12,991 bases of DNA from Deinococcus marmoris (GTDB lineage: Bacteria; Deinococcota; Deinococci; Deinococcales; Deinococcaceae): positions 1 to 12,991 of the forward strand of contig NZ_MSTI01000140.1 of assembly GCF_001949125.1 (NCBI RefSeq), given 5' to 3'. The number at the start of each line of letters is the position of its first letter. Within the stretch, counting starts at the first letter, position 1. Position numbers and translations under genes: made by a program. Of this stretch, positions 7,450 to 12,991 are shown one piece after another. The notes beneath the pieces were generated by a model. That model was given only the letters and a program-made list of their open reading frames with translations. It made no database searches and was not told where the DNA came from.

Positions 7450-8319
7450 TCATGAAGAGAGTTTCCCGCCAGTCACATGAAGCAGCGAACCAGTCACGAA
7501 GGAGCTGTCCTGGCAGGCCAGATAAACGTAGGCGGGGGCCAACTCCTCGGGTTGTCCGGGACGGCCCAGCGCCACCTCGTGACCGAACTTCTGGACTTCT
7601 TCCAGCGGCATGGTGCCGGGGATATTGGGGGTCCAGACCGGACCGGGCAGCACCGCGTTGATGCGCACGCCGTTGCCCAGTTGGCCGAATTGCAGCGCCA
7701 GCGACTTAGTCAGCGCGTGAATGCCAGCCTTGGAGGCGGTGTAGTCCAACAGAATGGGGTTGCCCGTCTCACCGACAATCGAGCCGGAGTTGACGATGGT
7801 GTCGCCCTCATGCAGATGGGGCAGCGCGGCCTGAATCATGAAGACATAGCCGAAAAGATTGGTTTCCAGCGTGCGCCGAAGTTGTTCCTCGCTGATGTCC
7901 AGCACACTCTCCTGCGTCGCCTGATACGCGGCGTTGTTCACCAGCACATTGAGGCCGCCATATCTGTCCACAGTTTGCTGCACGGCGTCCAGGCACGCGG
8001 CCTTGTCACGCACGTCAGCCTTAATCACCAGGCACTGGCCGCTGCGCTCCTCCACCATTTGCCTGGTGGTATGTGCGTCGCCGTCGTTCTCGTTGTAGAC
8101 GATGGCGACCAGCGCGCCCTCAAGTGCGAAGGCCAGGGCCACAGCGCGGCCAATGCCGGAATCTGCGCCAGTAATCAGGGCAATCTTGCCTTTCAGTTTG
8201 TCGGCGGCCCTGTACTCTCTCAGCTCGGTCTGCGGCTGAATGTCCATCTCAGACTGCTTGGCGGGATAGGGCAGAAGCTGGGCGTTCTTGAAATCTTCGG
8301 ATCTGGGTCTGTCGGGCAC
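7450..8319 (-). CDS. Short-chain dehydrogenase/reductase, YghA/GSP39-like
   Basis: A 289-aa NAD(P)-dependent oxidoreductase of the classical SDR family. It has an N-terminal extension of about 40 residues (LPYPAKQSEMDIQPQ region) typical of the YghA/general-stress-protein-39 branch. Then come the cofactor motif TGADSGIGRA (about residues 50-59), NNAAYQ, a catalytic Ser in NSGSIVGETG, and YTASK with the catalytic Tyr and Lys. The C-terminal part ends with the family's VTGSLLHVTGG. It reduces a carbonyl or oxidises an alcohol on a small substrate that cannot be named. The GTG at 8319 is preceded by AAGGAGG at 4 nt, a strong ribosome site. It is the first gene of the minus-strand block, and its stop overlaps the ribosome site of the GH1-like gene. 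Confidence 0.93.
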   Translation of the reverse strand: MPDRPRSEDFKNAQLLPYPAKQSEMDIQPQTELREYRAADKLKGKIALITGADSGIGRAVALAFALEGALVAIVYNENDGDAHTTRQMVEERSGQCLVIKADVRDKAACLDAVQQTVDRYGGLNVLVNNAAYQATQESVLDISEEQLRRTLETNLFGYVFMIQAALPHLHEGDTIVNSGSIVGETGNPILLDYTASKAGIHALTKSLALQFGQLGNGVRINAVLPGPVWTPNIPGTMPLEEVQKFGHEVALGRPGQPEELAPAYVYLACQDSSFVTGSLLHVTGGKLSS

Positions 8320-8571
8320 GGGGCCTCCTTCTGTCGAGTGCCATGCTGTGACAGACGGCGTGGCACTTGTGTCTCATGTGCTACGCGGCGGCGTTGTTTC
8401 AAGAAATGCTGAAGGGCAGCGGAGCCATGACCATTTTGGAGAGCCACGCCTCCCTCTCACAGCACAGAAACACAACATGGATCAGCTCAGATTGATTTCT
8501 GAGGACGACCAGGTTTCGCATAGATCCTCAGTCGCAGGGTTTGACATTCCATCAAGGACAACTTTTTCGAG
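8320..8571. other. Leader and upstream region of the SDR gene, no gene recognised
   Basis: This is the near half of a divergent gap of about 580 bases. The leader holds an imperfect inverted repeat, TGCCATGC (8339-8346) against GCGTGGCA (8358-8365), with one G-T pair and an 11-nt loop. A short 39-codon frame from 8477 to 8596 on the plus strand has no ribosome site and no recognisable content, so I do not call it. No convincing -35/-10 pair for the SDR gene stood out. Confidence 0.4.
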
Positions 8572-8584
8572 CGTTGGTCCAACG
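8572..8584. promoter_or_regulatory. Perfect 13-base palindrome, possible operator
   Basis: CGTTGG-T-CCAACG is an inverted repeat of 6-bp arms around one central base. It lies in the divergent intergenic region between the SDR gene and the channel gene. Such a compact palindrome fits a dimeric repressor site, but no regulator is identified. Confidence 0.3.
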
Positions 8585-8652
8585 TGCGTCACCTGATGAT
8601 CTGGCCGTAGTAATGCTCTTCGGTTTAGACGAGTTGCGATAAAAAAACTACT

Positions 8653-8681
8653 TTGATGACGGGGTGGAATGGGAATCTATT
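8653..8681 (+). promoter_or_regulatory. Candidate promoter toward the aquaporin-family gene
   Basis: TTGATG (8653-8658) and TCTATT (8676-8681) are 17 bases apart, each matching four of six consensus positions. The region is locally AT-rich. The resulting leader would be about 210 nt and would contain the two inverted repeats described next. Confidence 0.3.
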
Positions 8682-8713
8682 TCCGTATATGACGAGCTTG
8701 CCAGGCTGCGAAG

Positions 8714-8731
8714 CGGAGAATAGAATCTCCG
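8714..8731 (+). repeat. Small hairpin followed by a T-tract in the channel-gene leader
   Basis: CGGAGA (8714-8719) pairs with TCTCCG (8726-8731) around a 6-nt loop. A run of six or more T begins about 8 bases later (about 8739-8745). This is terminator-like on the plus strand although no plus-strand gene precedes it. In a leader it could attenuate transcription. The short stem and the gap before the T-run keep confidence low. Confidence 0.3.
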
Positions 8732-8771
8732 GAAACCCCTTTTTTCGGTGACGCCCTTCAAAAAACTGCTT

Positions 8772-8838
8772 CAGGCGCAAATTCCGGTTCCAGGTGGCCT
8801 CTTCAACCGCTATCCACATCCCAGGGAATTTGCGTCTG
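8772..8838. repeat. Inverted repeat, 14-base arms, upstream of the aquaporin-family gene
   Basis: CAGGCGCAAATTCC (8772-8785) is the reverse complement of GGAATTTGCGTCTG (8825-8838) at 13 of 14 positions, the exception being a G-T-type change. The arms are 39 bases apart and the second ends about 62 bases before the channel gene's start. It may fold in the leader RNA, be a pair of protein-binding sites, or be the trace of a small mobile element. Confidence 0.6.
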
Positions 8839-8900
8839 GCATTCAGTCTGGATGCGGTGAACGTGACAGCATCCGCCGCATGTCCGCAGACCTTTAGGGC

Positions 8901-9599
8901 GTGTTCCGGCGCTGGCTGGACGAGGGGCCGGGCCTCGCCGTTTTCGTGGCCTTCAGTCTGGGCGCGGCGGCGCTGTCCCAGGGCGGCATCCTGCCTGAAC
9001 TGGCCGCCGCCGCGCTGGTGCCTGCCCTGGTGATCCTGGCTCTGGTGTACGGCCTGAGTGACCTGTCTGGCGCACATTTCAACCCCGCTGTTACGCTGGC
9101 CTTTGCGCTGCGCGGCAGCTTTCCGTGGGCGCAGGTGCCGGGCTATCTGGCCGCGCAACTGCTGGGCGCGTGTGCGGGCGTGTGGCTGGTGACCGCCTGC
9201 GTGCCGCTGCCCAGCGCGCACGAACGGGTACCGCCGTGGGGCGCATTCGGACTGGAGGCGGGCTGCACCGCGCTGCTGCTGCTGGTGATCCTGGCCACGG
9301 CCAAGCGCAAGGCCGAAGTGGGGTCTCAGGCGGGGCTGGTCATCGCCGGGACGCTGGGGCTGTGCCTGTTCACGGCGGACAGCCTCTCCACCATCGGGGT
9401 CAATCCCACCCGCACGCTGGCCGCCGCCCTGTTCAGCGGCACCGTGCTGGCGTCCTGGCCGCATCTGCTGGGGCCTTTTGCGGGCGGCACGGTGGCCACG
9501 GGACCCACGTACCTGCTGCGCGGCCCATTAAATCAGCAGGAGAAGGAAACGGCCAATGGGCAGCCGGGGGACGGGGAAGAGGAGGCTGAAGACAGCTAA
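8901..9599 (+). CDS. Aquaporin/glycerol-facilitator family (MIP) channel
   Basis: A 232-aa integral membrane protein of the major intrinsic protein family, which passes water or small neutral solutes. It has about six hydrophobic segments. The first half-helix motif is [10 protein letters not shown] (NPA at 61-63). The second is [12 protein letters not shown], where the usual NPA is NPT (168-170) but the selectivity-filter Arg (171) is kept. The last 20 or so residues are hydrophilic and acidic ([10 protein letters not shown]), a cytosolic tail. GTG at 8901 is the earliest possible start because an in-frame TAG lies at 8895-8897. The ribosome site is weak. At 232 aa it is of aquaporin-like rather than longer glycerol-facilitator length. 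It converges with the Dps gene. Confidence 0.88.
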   Translation: MFRRWLDEGPGLAVFVAFSLGAAALSQGGILPELAAAALVPALVILALVYGLSDLSGAHFNPAVTLAFALRGSFPWAQVPGYLAAQLLGACAGVWLVTACVPLPSAHERVPPWGAFGLEAGCTALLLLVILATAKRKAEVGSQAGLVIAGTLGLCLFTADSLSTIGVNPTRTLAAALFSGTVLASWPHLLGPFAGGTVATGPTYLLRGPLNQQEKETANGQPGDGEEEAEDS

Positions 9600-9660
9600 C
9601 TCGATCTCAGACAACGGGACGCTGCGCCCAGCAGTGTTAACCCTTCACCCACGACAGAGC

Positions 9661-9692
9661 AAAAACTGCTAGGGCCTGAGGCCCTAGCAGTT
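9661..9692 (-). terminator. Intrinsic terminator of the Dps gene
   Basis: AACTGCTAGGGCC (9664-9676) and GGCCCTAGCAGTT (9680-9692) form a perfect 13-bp stem with a 3-nt loop. On the minus strand it runs directly into TTTTT (9661-9665), the canonical form. It lies 18 bases after the Dps stop codon. The stem could also halt read-through from the convergent channel gene, although the plus strand lacks a T-run right after it. Confidence 0.9.
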
Positions 9693-9709
9693 CAGCCGAA
9701 AAATGGGAT

Positions 9710-10423
9710 TTATTTGCCGCGCAGGGGCACCGGCGTGTTGTTGTTGATGTCGGAGCCACTGTTGGGGTCCGTCGGCGTGTTCTGAAGGAAGGCGCGCATC
9801 TGCCACTGATACTTCTCGATGCCCGCCTCGACTTCCTGCAACTGGTTGGCGGTGGTGGGATCTGCCTTCTCCACGTCCCCAATGCGCTGGAAGATGCGCT
9901 GGCCCACGGTTTCGTACTGGTAAATGAAGAACTGGATCACTTGGGCGTCGTCAATGAAGCCGCCCGGAATCTCCGGCAGGCGTGAGCTAGCGACGATGGT
10001 GATGGCCCGCCCGTCGCTGGACGCGCCCACCGAGAGCATGCGTTCCGCCGTGTCGTCGGCGTACTTGCTGATGCCCTCGTAGTGGTCTTGAAGCAGCTCG
10101 TGCAGGGTGTAAAACAGCGTGCCGGACACGTTCCAGTGCGCCTGCTTGGTCTGAAGTTGTAGCGCCTGCAATTCGGTCAGGGTGTTCTGCAACGCGGCCA
10201 CACTTTTTTGCAGGTTATCGGTGCCGGAAGACGGCAGGCGGCTGGGCACGTTATACGGCAGCGGTGAGGCGGTCTTGGTGCTCTGCGCGCTGGGCTGGCC
10301 AGTGTTGGGCTGCGGCATGTTGACGCTGGTAGCCGGAATCTGGCTGGCCACTGACTGCGCGCCAGCGCCTCCGGCCAGGGCGGAACCGAACAGCAGGACG
10401 GAAAGAAGCAGGGTCTGTTTCAT
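9710..10423 (-). CDS. dps2: Exported Dps-like ferritin (Dps2-type), iron storage and oxidative-stress protection
   Basis: A 237-aa protein whose first 22 residues are a signal peptide (MKQTLLLSVLLFGSALAGGAGA, shown here as KQTLLLSVLLF then AGGAGA-Q) with an A-G-A cleavage site. A Pro/Ser/Thr/Gln-rich stretch of about 45 residues follows, then the four-helix Dps domain from about residue 68 to 215. Aligned by eye with E. coli Dps, the inter-subunit ferroxidase residues H96 (in AHWNV), H108, D123 and E127 are kept. The position matching Asp67 is Gln, with Asp next to it. The family oxidises ferrous iron with peroxide and stores the oxide. The signal peptide and spacer match my recollection of D. 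radiodurans Dps2, which is not cytosolic. ATG at 10423 is chosen for the GGAGA site 6 nt upstream; a TTG at 10435 overlaps that site. It is divergent from the response-regulator gene. Confidence 0.9.
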   Translation of the reverse strand: MKQTLLLSVLLFGSALAGGAGAQSVASQIPATSVNMPQPNTGQPSAQSTKTASPLPYNVPSRLPSSGTDNLQKSVAALQNTLTELQALQLQTKQAHWNVSGTLFYTLHELLQDHYEGISKYADDTAERMLSVGASSDGRAITIVASSRLPEIPGGFIDDAQVIQFFIYQYETVGQRIFQRIGDVEKADPTTANQLQEVEAGIEKYQWQMRAFLQNTPTDPNSGSDINNNTPVPLRGK

Positions 10424-10514
10424 GGGGTTCTCCAAAGAAAGTTGGGGGGTGAATGGGCGGACAGGGCAGAGGTTAGGCAGCCGATGTTAGACGAATGCAA
10501 GAAAGGACCGGGGC

Positions 10515-10539
10515 TAAAGGCGGCGTGAAAAAGCCTTTA
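10515..10539. repeat. Inverted repeat between the Dps and response-regulator genes
   Basis: TAAAGGC (10515-10521) and GCCTTTA (10533-10539) are perfect 7-base arms around 11 bases. It lies in the shared divergent upstream region, so it could be an operator for either gene. Confidence 0.4.
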
Positions 10540-10573
10540 AGGGACGCTGTTTTTCGATTGTGGTCTGGCACGC

Positions 10574-10642
10574 TAGCTTAGAAGGATGATCGCCTTGCAC
10601 CTGCCGCTTTTCCTGTGCCTGCCCCTCCGGCAGCGGGGCTGA
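10574..10642 (+). promoter_or_regulatory. Possible leaderless start: TANNNT box and an 18-codon microORF before the response regulator
   Basis: TAGCTT (10574-10579) fits the TANNNT box and lies exactly 6 bases before an ATG at 10586. That is the layout known for leaderless mRNAs, which are common in Deinococcus. The frame from 10586 encodes MIALHLPLFLCLPLRQRG and stops with TGA at 10640-10642, two bases before the response-regulator ATG. It may be a coupling or leader peptide. The -35 region is weak, and no conservation data are available. Confidence 0.35.
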
Positions 10643-10644
10643 GG

Positions 10645-11304
10645 ATGCGGCTGCTGCTAGTGGAGGACGACGGGCGCATTGCCCAGCCGACAGCACGCGC
10701 CCTGAGGGACGCCGGGCATCAGGTGCAGATCGCGCCGGACGGCGTGCAGGGGCTGACCCTGGCCCGCAGCGGGGATTTTGACGCCGCACTGCTGGACGTG
10801 TGGCTGCCTGGCCTGGACGGCTTCGAGGTGGCCCGCACCCTGCGCGCCGAGGGCAGCGAGCTGCCGCTGATCTTCGTGACCGCCCGCAGCGCCCTGCCGG
10901 ACCGCGTGGAGGGGTTGGATCTGGGCGGCGACGCCTACCTGTCCAAACCCTACGAACTGCCCGAACTGCTGGCCCTTCTCCGGGCGGTGGTGCGGCGTGG
11001 CGAGCGGGTCCGCAGCGCGCGGGTGCCGTTTGCGGACGGGGCCGGGCTGCTAGACGCCGGGCGGCGCGAGGTCTGGTGGCACGGCGAGACGGTGGGCTTC
11101 ACCGCCCGCGAATACGGCCTTCTGGAAGCGCTGGCGCTGGCGCGTGGGCGCTGGTTTACCCGCCAGGAACTGCTCTCCAGGGTGTGGGGACCGGACTTCA
11201 GCGGCGAGGAGCGGGTGGTAGACGTGTATGTCAGTTACCTGCGCCGCAAACTCTCGCCAGAAGCGCTGCTCAGCTCACGCGGCCTGGGCTATCAGCTCCC
11301 ATGA
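10645..11304 (+). CDS. Response regulator, OmpR/PhoB family
   Basis: A 219-aa transcription regulator. Its receiver domain has the acidic pair in VEDDG (D8, D9), the phospho-acceptor D51 in ALLDVWLPGLDG, T79 in FVTAR and K101 in LSKPYE. A winged-helix DNA-binding domain follows (about 125-219): FTAREYGLLEAL, RWFTRQELLSRVWG, ERVVDVYVSYLRRKL and the terminal SRGLGYQLP. ATG at 10645 begins exactly at the conserved MRLLLVEDD. An upstream GTG in frame at 10615 adds 10 atypical residues. The partner kinase follows 34 bases after the stop. It probably controls transcription of unidentified targets in response to that kinase. Its divergent position next to the Dps gene makes that gene a candidate target. 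Confidence 0.95.
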   Translation: MRLLLVEDDGRIAQPTARALRDAGHQVQIAPDGVQGLTLARSGDFDAALLDVWLPGLDGFEVARTLRAEGSELPLIFVTARSALPDRVEGLDLGGDAYLSKPYELPELLALLRAVVRRGERVRSARVPFADGAGLLDAGRREVWWHGETVGFTAREYGLLEALALARGRWFTRQELLSRVWGPDFSGEERVVDVYVSYLRRKLSPEALLSSRGLGYQLP

Positions 11305-11338
11305 GATCTCCAGGGCCAAGGCTGGGCCGAAGGGAAGG

Positions 11339-12661
11339 ATGAAGCCAACCGTGACCATCCGCGCCCGCCTGGCGCTGGGCGTCGCCGCGATTACTGTGCT
11401 GGTGGTGTTGGCGGTGGCCGCCGTGCAGTTCCTGGCGCTGCGCTCGTTTCTGGTGGGGGCCGAGTATGAGCGGCTGGAAATGCTGCTGCCACGCTTGGAG
11501 CAGACGCTGAACACCCTCCCAGCCTCGTCTACAGGACTGCGCGTGTTGGAGACCCTGCCGCGCACCGTGGACGTGAGGGTCATTCGGGAGGGTCAGGTGG
11601 TGGCCGTGACCCCCGAGTTTCCGCCGATTGCCCTGACGCTCCCCATTGGCCGCTCACGGCGCGCGGGCCATGATGTGTTGATCTCCACTTTCAACCTGAA
11701 CGGCACGCTGGCGACAGCGCAACTGGCCAGCGACGTGCTGGGCGTGGTCAATCCGCTGCGCGCGTACCTGCGAAGTCTGGCGGTGGCCGTTCCAGTTTCA
11801 GCGGCCCTGGCGGCGCTCCTGAGTTTTTTGCTGGCTGGACGCCTCCTGAGGCCCCTGGAACGCCTGACAGCGGCGGCGGCGGCCATAGGCCGGGGCGGCA
11901 ACCTGCGCGCCACGCTGCCTGGCGCGGACCGGGGCGACGAGGTGGGCCGCCTCGCGGGCGTGCTGCAAACCTCGTTCGGGCAGGTGGCCGAGACCCGCGA
12001 GCGCGAGGAAACCTTTACCTACGCCGCCGCCCATGACCTGCGCTCGCCGCTGACCGCCATGAAGACCCGCCTTCAGGGCGCACTCAGCGGCCCACGTTCA
12101 CAGACTGAGCTGCGTGAGGAACTGGGCGAGGTGCTTTCAGACTTGGAGCGTATGCGCCGCCTGAGCGAGCAATTGCTGCTGCTGGCACGGGGCGAGCGCG
12201 ATATTGGGCGGCGTCCGCTGGAGCTGGCCCGTCTGGCCGGGGAGGCGGTGGACCGGGCGCGTGAACTGGCCCCGAACCTGCCCCTGGAGTTCGGCACGGT
12301 GGGCGTGACCTGGATTCTGGGGGACGAGGCGCTGCTCTCGCCCCTGCTGGATAATCTGATCGGCAACAGCCTGCGCTACGGCGGCGGCACGGCCATGAAG
12401 ATGACCGTGACTGGTACGCCGTCCGGGGTGGCCCTGAGCATGGTGGATGGTGGTCCTGGCGTCCCCACTGCCGCGCTCTCTCACCTGACCACCGCCTTCT
12501 ATCAGGTGGGCGCGGCCCGCAGCGGTCAGGGCAACGGTCTGGGCCTTGCCATTGCCCAGCGCGTCGCGCAACTCCACGGGGCCAGTCTTGATCTTTCTCC
12601 GGTTGACCCCAGCGGCCTGCGCGTCACGGTGAGCTTTCCGCAGACTGCCGAGCGCGATTGA
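11339..12661 (+). CDS. Sensor histidine kinase, HAMP plus HisKA/HATPase
   Basis: A 440-aa membrane-bound kinase. A first transmembrane segment (about 11-33) is followed by an extracytoplasmic sensor region of about 110 residues (34-145). A second segment (about 147-167) leads into a HAMP linker (about 168-220). The phospho-acceptor H232 is in the H-box AAAHDLRSPLTA. The ATPase domain has the N-box LLDNLIGNSLRYGGG, G1 VDGGPGVP (D370) and G2 SGQGNGLGLAIA (about 396-405). ATG at 11339 is chosen because AAGGG lies 4 nt upstream and because it precedes the first membrane segment directly. A longer frame reaches back into the regulator gene but would encode atypical residues. A 13-codon frame (11301-11342) starts on the regulator's stop (ATGA) and stops on this gene's start (ATGA). 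The sensor region is unlike any I recognise. Confidence 0.95.
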   Translation: MKPTVTIRARLALGVAAITVLVVLAVAAVQFLALRSFLVGAEYERLEMLLPRLEQTLNTLPASSTGLRVLETLPRTVDVRVIREGQVVAVTPEFPPIALTLPIGRSRRAGHDVLISTFNLNGTLATAQLASDVLGVVNPLRAYLRSLAVAVPVSAALAALLSFLLAGRLLRPLERLTAAAAAIGRGGNLRATLPGADRGDEVGRLAGVLQTSFGQVAETREREETFTYAAAHDLRSPLTAMKTRLQGALSGPRSQTELREELGEVLSDLERMRRLSEQLLLLARGERDIGRRPLELARLAGEAVDRARELAPNLPLEFGTVGVTWILGDEALLSPLLDNLIGNSLRYGGGTAMKMTVTGTPSGVALSMVDGGPGVPTAALSHLTTAFYQVGAARSGQGNGLGLAIAQRVAQLHGASLDLSPVDPSGLRVTVSFPQTAERD

Positions 12662-12704
12662 CATCAATAAAAACCCCCTCTCCATGACAGTAGTCCGGAA
12701 GGTT

Positions 12705-12991
12705 TCAAGCAGCCTTGACCCCCAGGAGCAGCAGGTCGGCGATCTGTGGGGCGAATTTTTCGCAAGTCAGATCGCCAGGCAACAGAGATAAAATTCGATC
12801 AGCGAAAAATTCGTTATAGGCACGGCGTTTTTCGTCTTCCATGCTGAAGACCAGCGGGCCAGCCCGCTGGTTCATCAACTGACTGGCTCTGGCTACAGAA
12901 ACGCTATGCAGCGCCATATTCCAGTGGAAGTGCAGCGCCTGAGCCTGACGGGACTGGCAATCACCCAGGCCCGCGAACTGCTTGCCGTCCC
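12705..12991 (-). CDS. Transposase C-terminal part (IS4-like), 5' part beyond right edge
   Basis: The minus-strand frame is open from the right edge to a TGA at 12705, about 95 codons. It includes DGKQFAGLGDCQSRQAQ followed by LHFHWNMALHSVSVAR, then SMEDEKRRAYNEFFADRIL. The KQF-GL-DCQ(A/S)R and LHFHxNxAL pattern is what I know from the C-terminal end of IS4-type DDE transposases. I cannot tell whether the rest is intact. An ATG at 12917 is internal, not the start, because coding similarity continues upstream of it. The element's end should lie between the kinase stop (12661) and 12705; no terminal repeat can be confirmed without the other end. Confidence 0.72.
   Translation of the reverse strand, partial: DGKQFAGLGDCQSRQAQALHFHWNMALHSVSVARASQLMNQRAGPLVFSMEDEKRRAYNEFFADRILSLLPGDLTCEKFAPQIADLLLLGVKAA

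Noticed and set aside
5901..7661. Long plus-strand open frame of 586 codons opposite the GH1-like gene
   Set aside because: It spans two real minus-strand genes and the hairpin between them and has no recognisable motif.
8477..8596. Plus-strand frame of 39 codons in the SDR/channel gap
   Set aside because: No ribosome site, no TANNNT box and no recognisable sequence; it also runs through the 13-base palindrome.
8625..9464. Minus-strand open frame opposite the channel gene
   Set aside because: It is rich in Gln, Arg and Gly, is antisense to both MIP signature motifs, and crosses the upstream inverted repeat.
1..12991. Composite transposon bounded by two copies of one element
   Set aside because: The two visible transposase fragments come from opposite ends of the proteins and look like different families, so they cannot be shown to be copies of one element.
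1..12991. CRISPR array, tRNA or rRNA genes, or the 17-base Deinococcus radiation-response motif
   Set aside because: I saw no regularly spaced direct repeats, no tRNA-like cloverleaf or rRNA segment, and no match to the palindromic TTATG...CATAA type motif in the intergenic regions.

Overview
This 13.0 kb window is GC-rich, densely coded bacterial chromosome or plasmid. The gene content points to Deinococcus or a close relative. It has an exported Dps-type ferritin resembling D. radiodurans Dps2, a possible leaderless microORF with a TANNNT box just before its ATG, and a UDP-galactopyranose mutase/glycosyltransferase pair. The genus call is inference; no rRNA or other marker gene is present.

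Layout: (1) 1-541, the 5' part of a DDE transposase running off the left edge. (2) 735-8319, a one-direction (minus-strand) block of five genes: short-chain dehydrogenase, then a GH1-like glycosidase, then an unusual fusion of a second GH1-like domain to an acyl-CoA-dehydrogenase-fold domain, then a GT4-like glycosyltransferase, then glf (UDP-galactopyranose mutase). Hairpins and candidate promoters divide the block into probably three transcription units. (3) 8320-8900, a gene-free, inverted-repeat-rich stretch before an aquaporin-family channel gene on the plus strand. (4) The exported Dps gene on the minus strand, convergent with the channel gene and separated from it by a clear intrinsic terminator. 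(5) A plus-strand OmpR-type response regulator and histidine kinase operon, divergent from the Dps gene. (6) 12705-12991, the C-terminal end of a second transposase entering from the right edge.

Working together: Glf makes UDP-galactofuranose. The overlapping glycosyltransferase is the natural candidate to use that donor or a related sugar. The two GH1-like proteins and the flavin/acyl-CoA-dehydrogenase-like domain look like tailoring or remodelling enzymes for the same glycan or glycolipid, but no sequence evidence identifies the product. The channel, the exported Dps and the two-component system suggest an envelope and stress theme on the other side of the window. With transposases at both ends, the whole segment looks like accessory, mobile-element-bordered DNA.

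The most distinctive item is the glycosidase/acyl-CoA-dehydrogenase-fold fusion at 3539-5917. It lies beside a free-standing GH1-like gene and upstream of the Galf-type gene pair.
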